Of a stretch of 64,000 nt of DNA, positions 38,846 through 47,186 are shown piece after piece. The notes beneath the pieces are model-generated. The model was not told the DNA's origin and made no database searches. It saw only the letters and a list, made by a program, of their open reading frames with translations. Each line of letters opens with the position of its first letter. Within the stretch, counting starts at the first letter, position 1. The stretch is from Pseudocitrobacter vendiensis (GTDB lineage: Bacteria > Pseudomonadota > Gammaproteobacteria > Enterobacterales > Enterobacteriaceae): positions 1-64,000 of the forward strand of contig NZ_CALSBS010000016.1 in assembly GCF_943590815.1 (NCBI RefSeq), read 5' to 3'. The translations under genes and the position numbers were made by a program.

Positions 38846-39639
38846 TCGTCCAAACGCTGCCAGACATGAATTGCAAAATCGGTCTGGCAGTCAAAGCATT
38901 TCTGCCCTTTCAACGTCTCCCACACCTCCGGTTTCGCGCGCCAGGCAAACGGCGTCATCTGCAATAACGTCACCGCTTCCGCCCCGCTCAACTGCATCGG
39001 ATACGCTAGCGCATCGTGCGTTTGCAGCGCAAAGCCCGGCAACGTTTCCGAATGTGGCGCATGCAACTGGACTTCGTCATAAATTAGCCCTTTTAGCTCA
39101 ACTAAATGTCGCGGCCCCGGCGTAACCGTTATTACCCATCCGCCCGGTTTAACGACTCTTGCCAGCTCTTCAGGATTGCAGGGTGCGTAAATACGAACCA
39201 CCACGTCCATGCAGTTATCTTCAAACGGCAGGCGCTGGCTGGAAGCGACGCAAAAATCGACATTCGTATAACGCTTTGCCCCGGCGCGAATGGCGTTCTT
39301 CGCCACATCCAGGCCCCACGTATGCCCGGCAATTTCGGCAAAAGCATGAGTGTAATACCCTTCCCCGCAGCCGATATCCAGTAATTGCACTGGCTTTATT
39401 TCGTCAAGCTTCGCACAAATGGCATCACGTAAGGGTTGATAGTGCCCGGCATCCAGGAAGGCGCGCCGCGCCTGCATCATCTCTGTACTGTCGCCCGGAT
39501 CGCGGGAACGCTTGTGCTGCACGGGCAGTAAATTGACATAACCTTCTTTCGCCATATCAAACTGATGGCGTTGAGGACAGCAATAGCTGTTTCCGCTACG
39601 GGTGAGCGGCGCGTGGCAGAGTGGGCAACTCCAGGACAT
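38842..39639 (-). CDS. rlmA: 23S rRNA (guanine-745-N1)-methyltransferase
   Basis: SAM-dependent methyltransferase of 265 residues that modifies G745 of 23S rRNA. The N-terminal zinc site has Cys5, Cys8, Cys21 and His25, at the E. coli positions. The SAM motif I is [12 protein letters not shown]. The start at 39639 has GGAG 6 nt upstream; six extra codons upstream are rejected. The next gene upstream on this strand is the FtsI paralogue. Confidence 0.95.
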   Translation of the reverse strand: MSWSCPLCHAPLTRSGNSYCCPQRHQFDMAKEGYVNLLPVQHKRSRDPGDSTEMMQARRAFLDAGHYQPLRDAICAKLDEIKPVQLLDIGCGEGYYTHAFAEIAGHTWGLDVAKNAIRAGAKRYTNVDFCVASSQRLPFEDNCMDVVVRIYAPCNPEELARVVKPGGWVITVTPGPRHLVELKGLIYDEVQLHAPHSETLPGFALQTHDALAYPMQLSGAEAVTLLQMTPFAWRAKPEVWETLKGQKCFDCQTDFAIHVWQRLDD

Positions 39640-39702
39640 AACAACTCCGGGGAACATTCAAAGGGCGAAAGTGTAACGCTTTTCGCCCCTGAGTGGGAGG
39701 AT

Positions 39703-41445
39703 TTAGAGCGCAGGCGCCCCCGCAGGCGCGTGCATCACAATCAAATTATCTGAGCCCTGTGGTAAACCATCCGGCATGACGTTCTCCAGACGTAACACGT
39801 CGCCCATAATCTGACTGAATACTGGCGCGGAAACCGCGCCGCCGTAATACTGCCCGTTTTGCGGTTCGTTGATCACCACAACCAGCGCAAACTGGGGATT
39901 GCTGGCAGGGGCCACACCTGCGGTATACGCGACATATTTATCGACATATTTCCCGTCGTCGCCAATTTTCTTGGCGGTCCCGGTTTTTACCGCTACACGA
40001 TAATCACGAACGGCGGCTTTAGTCCCGCCACCGCCTGGCAGCGCGACGCTTTCCATCATATGTTCAACCTGATGTACTAATGGTTCGGGCATCACCCGAT
40101 GACCAATGACCGGCGGATCAATACGGGTAATCGATAGCGGACGCGAAACGCCAAAGCCGCCAATGGTCGCGTAGACATGCGCCAGCTGCAGCGGCGTGAC
40201 CATTAAACCGTAGCCAAAGGCAAACGTCGCGCGATCCAGCTCGCCCCAGTAACGACGATGCGGTAACAAACCCTGGCTTTCGCCGGTCAAACCCAATCCG
40301 GTCGGCTCACCAAAACCAAATGCGGTGTAGGTGTCCAGCAGCTTTTGTACCGGCATCGCCAGCGACAGTCGCGAGACGCCCGTGTCGCTCGATTTCTGTA
40401 AAATCCCGGTGAGCGTGAGCTCCGGATAATAGCCCACGTCGCGAATGCGATGACCATCCAGCGTGTAAGGGTGGGTATCGACGACACTATCCGGGCGAAC
40501 AATGCCCTGCTGAAGCGCGGTCATGATCACCAGCGGTTTAACAGTGGAACCGGGTTCAAAGGTGTCGCTGATGGCACGGTTACGGAAATCATCCAGCGTT
40601 GCAGCTTCGCGGTTGTTCGGGTTGTAGTCCGGGTAGCTTGCCATAGACAAAATTTCACCGGTATCGATTTTCACGAGTACGGCAGCGCCAGAGGCAGCTT
40701 TATTCCAGCGCACAGCGTTATCCAGCGCGTCTTCCGTTACCGTTTGCAGACGCTCATCAATACTGAGCTGAATATTATGCGCGGGTATGGGAGCCATTTC
40801 GGTAATGTTTTCAATAACCCGGCCAAATTTGTCTTTACGCACCTGACGCAAACCCGGTTTGCCAATGAGCTGGCTGTTAAAGCTTTTTTCAATACCCTCA
40901 ATGCCCTGATCGTCGACATTGGTAAAACCAATCAGGTTTGCCGCCACGTGGCCTGCGGGATAAAAGCGGCGCGACTCTTCACGCAGGTTAATGCCCGGCA
41001 GATGCAATTTATCAATCCATTGCGCCTGAAGCGGGTCCACCTGACGGGCAAGATAGAGAAATCGGCTGTGCGGGTGCGCGTTTACGCGGGCCTGTAATGC
41101 GCTTAAGGAGAGGTTTAACGCTTTCGCCAGTGCCTGCCAGCGGTTATCGAAACCTACGCCGCCCTTCTCAATCAGGGTTTTCGGATCAACCCATATCGCG
41201 CTGACCGGCACGCTCACGGCCAGTGGCCGATTTTCGCGATCGACAATCATCCCGCGTGGCACATCAATCGGTTCTTCGCGCACCGAGCGCATATCTTCCT
41301 GCTTAACCAGGTTATCGGGAGAGACAATTTGCAACCAGCCAACTCGCGCGAGGAGGAAGCCCAGACAGCTTAAAATACCGGCGCACACCAGGCCAAACCG
41401 GACGGGGGTAAATTGAGGGGGCTTCCCTCGGGATTTATCTTGCAC
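39703..41445 (-). CDS. FtsI-type peptidoglycan D,D-transpeptidase paralogue (PBP3-SAL-like)
   Basis: Class B penicillin-binding protein of 580 residues: short cytoplasmic tail, one membrane helix (about 18-40), PBP dimerisation domain, then transpeptidase. Catalytic motifs are SxxK at S300-K303 (GSTVKP), a second motif SSD at 352-354, and KTG at 487-489. Canonical FtsI has SSN at the second motif. Salmonella carries a second FtsI (PBP3SAL), used in acidic conditions, between rlmA and cspC; this gene has the same place. The start is GTG at 41445 with GGAG 5 nt upstream; a TTG eight codons earlier is less likely. The true ftsI would be in the dcw cluster. Confidence 0.93.
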   Translation of the reverse strand: MQDKSRGKPPQFTPVRFGLVCAGILSCLGFLLARVGWLQIVSPDNLVKQEDMRSVREEPIDVPRGMIVDRENRPLAVSVPVSAIWVDPKTLIEKGGVGFDNRWQALAKALNLSLSALQARVNAHPHSRFLYLARQVDPLQAQWIDKLHLPGINLREESRRFYPAGHVAANLIGFTNVDDQGIEGIEKSFNSQLIGKPGLRQVRKDKFGRVIENITEMAPIPAHNIQLSIDERLQTVTEDALDNAVRWNKAASGAAVLVKIDTGEILSMASYPDYNPNNREAATLDDFRNRAISDTFEPGSTVKPLVIMTALQQGIVRPDSVVDTHPYTLDGHRIRDVGYYPELTLTGILQKSSDTGVSRLSLAMPVQKLLDTYTAFGFGEPTGLGLTGESQGLLPHRRYWGELDRATFAFGYGLMVTPLQLAHVYATIGGFGVSRPLSITRIDPPVIGHRVMPEPLVHQVEHMMESVALPGGGGTKAAVRDYRVAVKTGTAKKIGDDGKYVDKYVAYTAGVAPASNPQFALVVVINEPQNGQYYGGAVSAPVFSQIMGDVLRLENVMPDGLPQGSDNLIVMHAPAGAPAL

Positions 41446-41586
41446 TCTGACTCCAGCGTTAAAAAGCAACGGACTGATTTAACAGGAATAGTTCAGAGAT
41501 TTATCGTGCAACAATGCTAATAAGATTGCGGATTTGCAACAAAGGACGACCAGAGGGGAAAACAGAAACACTTTGCAAAGATTGTA

Positions 41587-41613
41587 AAAAGCCCCGCAGT
41601 TGCGAGGCTTTAA
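41587..41613 (-). terminator. Terminator of cspC
   Basis: Minus-strand hairpin (AAGCCTCGCA / TGCGGGGCTT) followed by T-rich sequence, downstream of cspC. Confidence 0.78.
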
Positions 41614-41660
41614 GGCTGATTATGATGCGCGCACGCATCAAAGCATCAGTGGCAGTCGAA

Positions 41661-41870
41661 TCAGATTGCAGTTACGTTAACTGCAGCTGGGCCTTTCTGG
41701 CCGTCCTGAATTTCGAACTCAACGTTCTGGCCTTCAGCCAGAGTTTTGAAGCCGTTACCCTGGATTGCAGAGAAGTGTACGAATACATCTTTGCTGCCGT
41801 CAGCCGGAGTAATGAAGCCAAAACCTTTAGACTCGTTGAACCACTTAACTTGACCTTTAATCTTTGCCAT
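41661..41870 (-). CDS. cspC: Cold shock-like RNA-binding protein CspC
   Basis: Single cold-shock domain of 69 residues. RNP1 (KGFGFI) and RNP2 (VFVHF) are intact. It is a constitutive RNA chaperone in E. coli that stabilises stress mRNAs such as rpoS. The start at 41870 has AAGGAA 8 nt upstream. That ribosome site lies inside yobF, whose frame here runs 14 nt into cspC. yobF and cspC are cotranscribed in E. coli. Confidence 0.97.
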
Positions 41871-42027
41871 TTGCAAAATTCCTTAGAGTGTTTTCTTCGC
41901 CCGTGGGCGCATTCATAGATAAAACTGAGACATGACTGCATGAGGCACTAATATAAGGTTCGGCAGAGAAGCGGTATTCAACGTCAACGTGTTTACTCAG
42001 GACTTCTTTACTGATAATGCCATACAT
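41857..42027 (-). CDS. yobF: YobF family small protein (extended C-terminus)
   Basis: Frame of 56 codons read directly from the sequence. Residues 1-38 ([20 protein letters not shown] and onward) are nearly the same as E. coli YobF. After VLSM the frame differs: instead of stopping before cspC as in E. coli (47 residues), it continues through the cspC ribosome site and start codon and stops 14 nt inside cspC. A small indel near codon 38-46 would explain this. Function is unknown; E. coli yobF is stress-induced. The second residue is Tyr instead of Cys. Confidence 0.82.
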
Positions 42028-42770
42028 AGACAGAACTGTACCTCGTTTAACCCAAAACGTGTTATCACATACAACGTTAATAATGGCAAGCCATTTTTAA
42101 ACGTGTCTCGATCAGCCGCACAAATCATACAACAATCATTTGATCGACTACGCATTTATGCGGCAAACAGTCGTCTGACGCGCCCCGGCACGTCTCTTAT
42201 ATCTCACCTACCTTACGGTAACGTAAGACTTTTTTACCATAGACCAACATTTTCAATGCGTCCAGAAAAGCGAAGCGGCATCAAAAATTTTTTATATCGT
42301 TAGACTATTTACGCACTAATTTTTGAAAGGTGCATTTTGATAACCGGTTATAAGTTAGTAACGTTTCGTTATACTGCCGTGGTGACTCACATGTGCCAAA
42401 TAATGCACTTAGGTTGCACCAAAATAATGACCGTTTAATGACACAAGGTTATCACCACACAATAAAAACGTTTCGCTCATTCTTTATGAAAAATCAATAA
42501 GTGGGTTGCGCAATTAAAGTTGATATCCGTTACTCATACATTTGGGTGATGGATAATTGAACAGATGGTTGGTCTGGTAAAAAATTAAGCATAAATACAA
42601 ACAGATACAAGCTCGCAGTTGAGAAACTCCACTGAACCAGGTCTGAGACGCATCAGGAAATTGGATGATAGGGAGAGGTTACACTCTTGTAGACACGGCA
42701 TGCACCATGGCGGTGCAACCTTCCGACTCCGGCGGCCTGCTTAGACAGCCGGAGTGAAGAGGAGATAAGA
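42028..42770. other. Long intergenic region between yobF and yebO
   Basis: 743 bp, AT-rich, without a credible gene on either strand. It must contain the yobF-cspC promoter and long leader. Visible structures: a palindrome CTTACG-GTAA-CGTAAG followed by CTTTTTT at 42212-42235, an inverted repeat TGCACC / GGTGCA at 42701-42717, and one at 42726-42755 (ACTCCGGC / GCCGGAGT) downstream of yebO. An unlisted sRNA cannot be excluded. Confidence 0.6.
42726..42755 (-). terminator. Hairpin downstream of yebO, possible terminator
   Basis: Eight-bp stem ACTCCGGC / GCCGGAGT around a 14-nt loop, 16 nt after the yebO stop. No T run follows on the minus strand, so intrinsic termination is doubtful. Confidence 0.35.
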
Positions 42771-43061
42771 TTATCGTTCCGCCACCAGGCGAATGAAATC
42801 ATCTTCTTCTTCGTTTTTTGCTGCAACGGCTTTCTCTTCGACTGCCGATTTTTCAGGTTCATTTGCTTCACAGAGTCGACGCAGCAGCGCATTCTGACGC
42901 TTTTGCTGATCCAACAATGCTTCAAGCAGTTCAATTTGCTCACTGGTGCGCGAACTTGCACGGTTAACAAAGAACCAAAGTACCAGCCCCACGACCAACA
43001 GCAGAACAGATACCACGACAGACGCCAGATTTAATGCCCCAGAACTTACTAGATCACTCAT
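42771..43061 (-). CDS. yebO: YebO family membrane protein
   Basis: Protein of 96 residues with one N-terminal membrane helix (about 11-32) and a helical, charged cytoplasmic tail (TSEQIELLEALLDQQKRQNALLRRLCEANEPEK) likely to form a coiled coil. It matches E. coli YebO; function unknown. It lies downstream of mgrB on the same strand, as in E. coli, so the two may share a transcript. Confidence 0.9.
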   Translation of the reverse strand: MSDLVSSGALNLASVVVSVLLLVVGLVLWFFVNRASSRTSEQIELLEALLDQQKRQNALLRRLCEANEPEKSAVEEKAVAAKNEEEDDFIRLVAER

Positions 43062-43134
43062 TTCACCACCTCAAAAGGAACGGGCTATTCTACCACTCGC
43101 ATTAAGGAAGGAAATCGTTGATGAAAAAAATGTT

Positions 43135-43278
43135 TTACCAGGGAATGAATTTGTTGATGCTGCAGATCCCGTTAAAGAACTGAACATCCTGGTCGCACAA
43201 CACGTTGAGCGTCTGAGTCCAGAGCAGCAAACAGGCCGCCAGTACGACAATCAGTAACACCCACCGAAATTTTTTCAC
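43135..43278 (-). CDS. mgrB: PhoP/PhoQ feedback inhibitor MgrB
   Basis: Small inner-membrane protein of 47 residues, found by direct reading of the minus strand. GTG start, then MKKFRWVLL and one membrane helix (about 7-22). The periplasmic tail contains Cys28 and Cys39, the redox-sensitive pair needed for PhoQ inhibition, and ends in FIPW. Intact, so PhoQ repression should work; loss of mgrB in Klebsiella and relatives causes polymyxin resistance. A PhoP-like box lies upstream. Confidence 0.94.
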   Translation of the reverse strand: MKKFRWVLLIVVLAACLLLWTQTLNVLCDQDVQFFNGICSINKFIPW

Positions 43279-43332
43279 TCCACACTCCACGACATATAGC
43301 ATTAACAGATGATCAAATTAACACGGACATCT

Positions 43333-43349
43333 TAAACCGCGGCTAACTG
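43333..43349 (-). promoter_or_regulatory. PhoP box-like site upstream of mgrB
   Basis: The minus strand reads CAGTTA-GCCGC-GGTTTA. The second hexamer is a perfect PhoP half-site; the first is poor (3 of 6). Spacing of 5 nt is right. A TTAATT -10-like hexamer follows 11 nt downstream. PhoP activation of mgrB is established. Confidence 0.5.
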
Positions 43350-43442
43350 TACAGATAAATTCTGCTTTTAGGAATCATGGAGTTGTCTCGCAATATTGAA
43401 AAGCTACTCTATTAACAAGGATAGAAAAGACGCGAGGATGTC

Positions 43443-43682
43443 ATGAGATTTGCGATCAGAACAATTATTATACTGGCCATTGTCTGGATTGGCATATTGC
43501 TGAGCGGTTATGGTGTTTTAATCGGCAGCACTGAGAATGCCGGCGGTTTGGGGCTGCAATGTAAATATCTGACCGCACGAGGCACCAGCACAGCACAATA
43601 CGTTCACTCCAGCAGCGGGATTATTGGCCTGGCCGATTACCCGGTCCTGCGAAAAAGTGAAACTGTCGTCGATAATGGATAA
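43443..43682 (+). CDS. yobH: YobH family protein
   Basis: Protein of 79 residues with an N-terminal hydrophobic segment (about 5-27) that may be a signal or anchor. The C-terminal half has GLGLQCKYLTARGTS and ends in VVDNG, nearly the same as E. coli YobH. Function unknown. It diverges from mgrB. Confidence 0.9.
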   Translation: MRFAIRTIIILAIVWIGILLSGYGVLIGSTENAGGLGLQCKYLTARGTSTAQYVHSSSGIIGLADYPVLRKSETVVDNG

Positions 43683-43711
43683 AAAAACGCCGCGATGTCG
43701 CGGCGTTTTTT
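43681..43711. terminator. Bidirectional terminator between yobH and kdgR
   Basis: Fourteen-bp stem AAAAAACGCCGCGA / TCGCGGCGTTTTTT with a 2-nt apparent loop, overlapping the yobH stop. Confidence 0.9.
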
Positions 43712-43726
43712 TGATTAAGCGTCTAA

Positions 43727-44518
43727 TCAAAAGGGATAATCGTTATAGCCTAACTGCTCTGAAATCTTACGCGCCGCCGTATGCAGCATCGCAACATACT
43801 CGTGCAGGCGTTCTTCAGAGAAACGCAGCGTCGGGAATGAAATACTTAAACCCGCGATGACCACGCCAAATCGGTCAAAGACAGGTACGCCAATACAACG
43901 CAGACCTTCTTCCTGCTCTTCGTTATCTTCACCATAACCCTGCTGACGAACCAGATCCAGTACCGGCATCAGTTCATCAGTGCTGGTGATTGTGCGATCG
44001 GTGCTGTGCTTATATTCCACATCCTGCAGAATTTCACGCACTTCATCGCGATCACGCCAGGCCAGCAGTACTTTACCAATCGCAGTACTGTAAAGTGGGT
44101 TACGACGACCGACGCGAGAGTACATACGCAGGTTGTACATCGAGTCAATTTTATGAATATAAACAATGCTGTCTTCATCCAGCGCGCCAAGGTGAATCGT
44201 CTCTTTCGTCAGACGTGAGAGTTCACGCATCTGAATGTCTGCACTACGAATTAAATCAACGTTCTGTAATGCACGCGCGCCCAGCTCAAACAGCTTAAGC
44301 GTTAACGAATACTTTTCAGATTCCCCTTCCTGGGCAACGTATCCCAATGATTTCATGGTTTGCAAAAAGCGATAAACAGTGCTTTTCGACATCATGACAC
44401 GCTGCGACAGTTCGGTAATTCCGATTTCGCGCTCTTCACCAAGCGCCTGCAGGATGCCAAAAACCTTCAATACTGAAGAGACAGAATCTGGCTGTTTATC
44501 CAAATCTGCAACTGCCAT
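43727..44518 (-). CDS. kdgR: IclR family regulator KdgR
   Basis: Repressor of 263 residues controlling 2-keto-3-deoxygluconate (pectin and hexuronate) catabolism; KDG releases it from DNA. The N-terminal winged helix (GITELSQRVMMSKSTVYRFLQTM, about 33-56) is followed by the IclR effector domain. Full length and highly conserved. It diverges from yebQ; an AT-rich dyad upstream of kdgR (around 44545-44570, AATAAAAACCGGTT) resembles half of the KdgR box but is not convincing. Confidence 0.96.
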   Translation of the reverse strand: MAVADLDKQPDSVSSVLKVFGILQALGEEREIGITELSQRVMMSKSTVYRFLQTMKSLGYVAQEGESEKYSLTLKLFELGARALQNVDLIRSADIQMRELSRLTKETIHLGALDEDSIVYIHKIDSMYNLRMYSRVGRRNPLYSTAIGKVLLAWRDRDEVREILQDVEYKHSTDRTITSTDELMPVLDLVRQQGYGEDNEEQEEGLRCIGVPVFDRFGVVIAGLSISFPTLRFSEERLHEYVAMLHTAARKISEQLGYNDYPF

Positions 44519-44695
44519 TAATCACCTCATCGCATCTGTTTTATAAAAATTAGAACCGGTTTTTATTATAATTTCGCAACGCCTTCGTCGCAATGAATCT
44601 TCTGCAACCTGGTTACAAATCTGCGACATACAGCCGGATAATCAATGCTAAAATAGTTTTCTGACAAATAATTTCTTAAAAACCGCATTTTTCCC

Positions 44696-46069
44696 ATGGA
44701 TAAAACACTCTCGGATGGCGTGCCTGTCCCTCAACGGTATGGTGCTATCTTAACCATTGTGCTCGGTATTACGATGGCGGTGCTCGATGGGGCTATCGCC
44801 AACGTTGCCTTACCGACAATCGCCAGCGATCTGCATGCCTCACCGGCAGCGTCTATCTGGATAGTCAACGCCTATCAAATTGCTATTGTCATCTCGCTGC
44901 TGTCGTTGGCTTTTCTGGGGGACATGATTGGCTATCACCGAATCTACAAAATTGGGCTCATTGTCTTTACCCTCGCTTCCGGGCTGTGTGCAATGTCGAA
45001 CTCGCTGGAGATGCTAACGCTTGCACGCGTGGCGCAGGGCCTTGGCGGCGCGGCGCTGATGAGCGTGAACACGGCGCTCATCCGGCTTATCTACCCGCAG
45101 CGCCAGTTGGGACGCGGCATGGGTATTAACTCCTTTGTGGTTGCCGTCTCCTCCGCAGCCGGGCCCACCATCGCGGCGGCGATTCTGTCCGTCGCGTCAT
45201 GGCAATGGCTATTCCTTGTGAACGTGCCGCTGGGCATTATCTCGTGGGTGCTGGCGGTGCGTTATCTGCCCGCAAACGGCTCACGCAGCCAGGCCACGCG
45301 CTTTGATCTGCCAAGCGCAATCATGAATGCCCTGACATTTGGTCTGCTGATCACCGCGCTGGGTGGTTTCGCGCAGGGCCAATCGACCACACAGGTGGTG
45401 GCAGAAGTGGTGCTGTTACTGATTGTCGGTTTCTTTTTCATCCGTCGTCAGTTGCGTTTACCCGTACCGCTATTACCGGTCGATTTACTACGCATCCCGT
45501 TGTTCTCACTCTCTATTTGCACGTCTATCTGTTCTTTCTGCGCACAGATGCTGGCACTGGTATCGCTTCCCTTCTTCCTGCAAACCATGATGGGACGCAG
45601 CGAAGTGGAAACGGGCTTGCTGCTGACGCCCTGGCCATTAGCCACCATGGTAATGGCGCCGCTGGCCGGGTCTTTAATTGAGCGAGTCCACGCCGGATTC
45701 CTTGGCGCGCTGGGTATGGCGGTAATGGCCTGCGGATTATTTGCGCTTGCTCTGCTGCCCTCATCGCCTTCCGATCTGGATATCATCTGGCGCATGATCC
45801 TGTGCGGCGCAGGGTTTGGTCTGTTTCAGTCCCCCAACAACCACACCATTATTTCTGCCGCACCTCGGCAGAGAAGCGGTGGTGCCAGCGGGATGCTGGG
45901 GACAGCTCGCCTGCTGGGGCAGAGCACCGGTGCGGCGCTGGTGGCGTTGATGTTCAATGCCTTTGGCGATAGCGGGACACATGTGTCATTGCTGCTGGCG
46001 GGAAGTCTGGCGGTGGTCGCGGCGCTGTTTAGCGGCTTGAGGGTGACGCAGCCGCGCGTGCAGCGCTAA
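44696..46069 (+). CDS. yebQ: MFS multidrug-type transporter YebQ
   Basis: Major facilitator of 457 residues of the DHA2 (14-helix) group. Characteristic motifs are LDGAIANVALPTIA in helix 1, the WIVNAYQIA segment, GDMIGYHRIYKIG (motif A) and GAALMSVNTALIR. E. coli YebQ is described as an uncharacterised drug-resistance-type exporter. Its divergence from kdgR is conserved; whether KdgR controls it is not known from this sequence. It converges with htpX at a shared terminator. Confidence 0.93.
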   Translation: MDKTLSDGVPVPQRYGAILTIVLGITMAVLDGAIANVALPTIASDLHASPAASIWIVNAYQIAIVISLLSLAFLGDMIGYHRIYKIGLIVFTLASGLCAMSNSLEMLTLARVAQGLGGAALMSVNTALIRLIYPQRQLGRGMGINSFVVAVSSAAGPTIAAAILSVASWQWLFLVNVPLGIISWVLAVRYLPANGSRSQATRFDLPSAIMNALTFGLLITALGGFAQGQSTTQVVAEVVLLLIVGFFFIRRQLRLPVPLLPVDLLRIPLFSLSICTSICSFCAQMLALVSLPFFLQTMMGRSEVETGLLLTPWPLATMVMAPLAGSLIERVHAGFLGALGMAVMACGLFALALLPSSPSDLDIIWRMILCGAGFGLFQSPNNHTIISAAPRQRSGGASGMLGTARLLGQSTGAALVALMFNAFGDSGTHVSLLLAGSLAVVAALFSGLRVTQPRVQR

Positions 46070-46098
46070 AAAAAGCGCCTCGATTGAGGCGCTTCTTC
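46069..46098. terminator. Bidirectional terminator between yebQ and htpX
   Basis: Nine-bp stem AAGCGCCTC / GAGGCGCTT, loop GATT, with A-rich and T-rich flanks. Confidence 0.85.
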
Positions 46099-46099
46099 A

Positions 46100-46984
46100 T
46101 TATTTCAGGTATTCACCGGTACGCAGCGCTTCGATACGCTTATCCAGCGGCGGGTGAGTCATAAACAGCTCACTCAGCGTTTTAGACTTACCGTTGATGC
46201 AGAAGGCCATCATGCTGCTGGCTTCCTGCGGTTCGTAGCTGGTTTTCAGACGTTGCAGAGCAGCGATCATTTTTTCGCGCCCTACCAGTCGCGCTGAACC
46301 CGCATCCGCGTGGAATTCACGGTGACGCGAGAACCACATGGTGATGATGCTGGCCAGAATACCGAACACCAGTTCAAGGACCATTGAAACCGCAAAATAG
46401 ATAAGCGGGTTACCGTTACCGCCCTCTTCACCTTCATCACGGTTACCGCTCAGGAAACCGGCGGCAATCTGCGCAATAACGCGCGAGATGAAGATAACAA
46501 AGGTGTTCACCACGCCCTGAATCAGCGTCATGGTCACCATATCACCGTTAGCCACGTGGCTAATCTCGTGCGCGATGACCGCTTCCGCTTCGTCACGGCT
46601 CATGTTCTGCAACAGACCGGTACTGACCGCCACCAAAGACGCATCACGGCGCGCGCCGGTGGCAAAGGCGTTGATATCCGGCGCATGATAGATAGCGACC
46701 TGCGGCATACCAATGCCAGCCTGACGCGATTGCTGTGCCACAGTGTCCATCAGCCAGCGCTCCGTTTCGTTGCGCGGCTGTTCAATCACTTCCCCACCTA
46801 CCGATTTCAGTGCCATCCATTTCGACATCATCAGCGAAACGATAGAACCCCCAAAACCAAATAGCAGAGCCATAATCAGCAGGCCCGTCATGCTGCTCGA
46901 CTGAATTCCTGTCAGGCTTAGCACCAGCCCAAACACAACCATCACAGCAAGGTTGGTCAACAGGAAGAGCGCGATTCGCATCAT
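46100..46984 (-). CDS. htpX: Heat-shock membrane protease HtpX
   Basis: Zinc metalloprotease of family M48, 294 residues. Two N-terminal helices are followed by HEISH (139-143) and a third ligand Glu in the [10 protein letters not shown] segment. It degrades damaged inner-membrane proteins together with FtsH. A sigma-32 promoter lies upstream. This is the classical M48 enzyme; the larger M48 protein at 5500-7446 is separate. Confidence 0.97.
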   Translation of the reverse strand: MMRIALFLLTNLAVMVVFGLVLSLTGIQSSSMTGLLIMALLFGFGGSIVSLMMSKWMALKSVGGEVIEQPRNETERWLMDTVAQQSRQAGIGMPQVAIYHAPDINAFATGARRDASLVAVSTGLLQNMSRDEAEAVIAHEISHVANGDMVTMTLIQGVVNTFVIFISRVIAQIAAGFLSGNRDEGEEGGNGNPLIYFAVSMVLELVFGILASIITMWFSRHREFHADAGSARLVGREKMIAALQRLKTSYEPQEASSMMAFCINGKSKTLSELFMTHPPLDKRIEALRTGEYLK

Positions 46985-47036
46985 AATTTACTTTTAACCT
47001 CGTTTTAACAAAACGCACTATGCGATTACCCACATC

Positions 47037-47062
47037 GTATGGGTATTAATACAATTTTCAAC
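47037..47062 (-). promoter_or_regulatory. Sigma-32 heat-shock promoter of htpX
   Basis: The minus strand reads GTTGAAA, 12-nt spacer, CCCATAC, close to the sigma-32 consensus (CTTGAAA, CCCCATnT). It lies about 55-75 bp before the htpX start. Heat-shock control of htpX is established in E. coli. Confidence 0.75.
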
Positions 47063-47141
47063 TATCCACGGCGGGTAAGTCACGATAAAGACACAACTTT
47101 ACATTTTTTCGCACACTTGCTTACGCGCGGTTTAGAGATGT

Positions 47142-47175
47142 AAAAAAACAGGCACAATCACTTGTGCCTGTTTAA
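47142..47175 (-). terminator. Terminator of proQ-prc
   Basis: Twelve-bp stem AAACAGGCACAA / TTGTGCCTGTTT with a 4-nt loop, followed by T7 on the minus strand. Confidence 0.9.
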
Positions 47176-47186
47176 TTTAGAGAGAA

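Noticed and set aside
40450-41097. Plus-strand frame of 215 codons
   Set aside because: Antisense to the FtsI paralogue; no supporting start or homology.
41989-42303. Plus-strand frame of 104 codons upstream of yobF
   Set aside because: Partly antisense to yobF, no ribosome site, no recognisable family.
44545-44570. KdgR autoregulatory box
   Set aside because: Only half of the consensus palindrome is recognisable.
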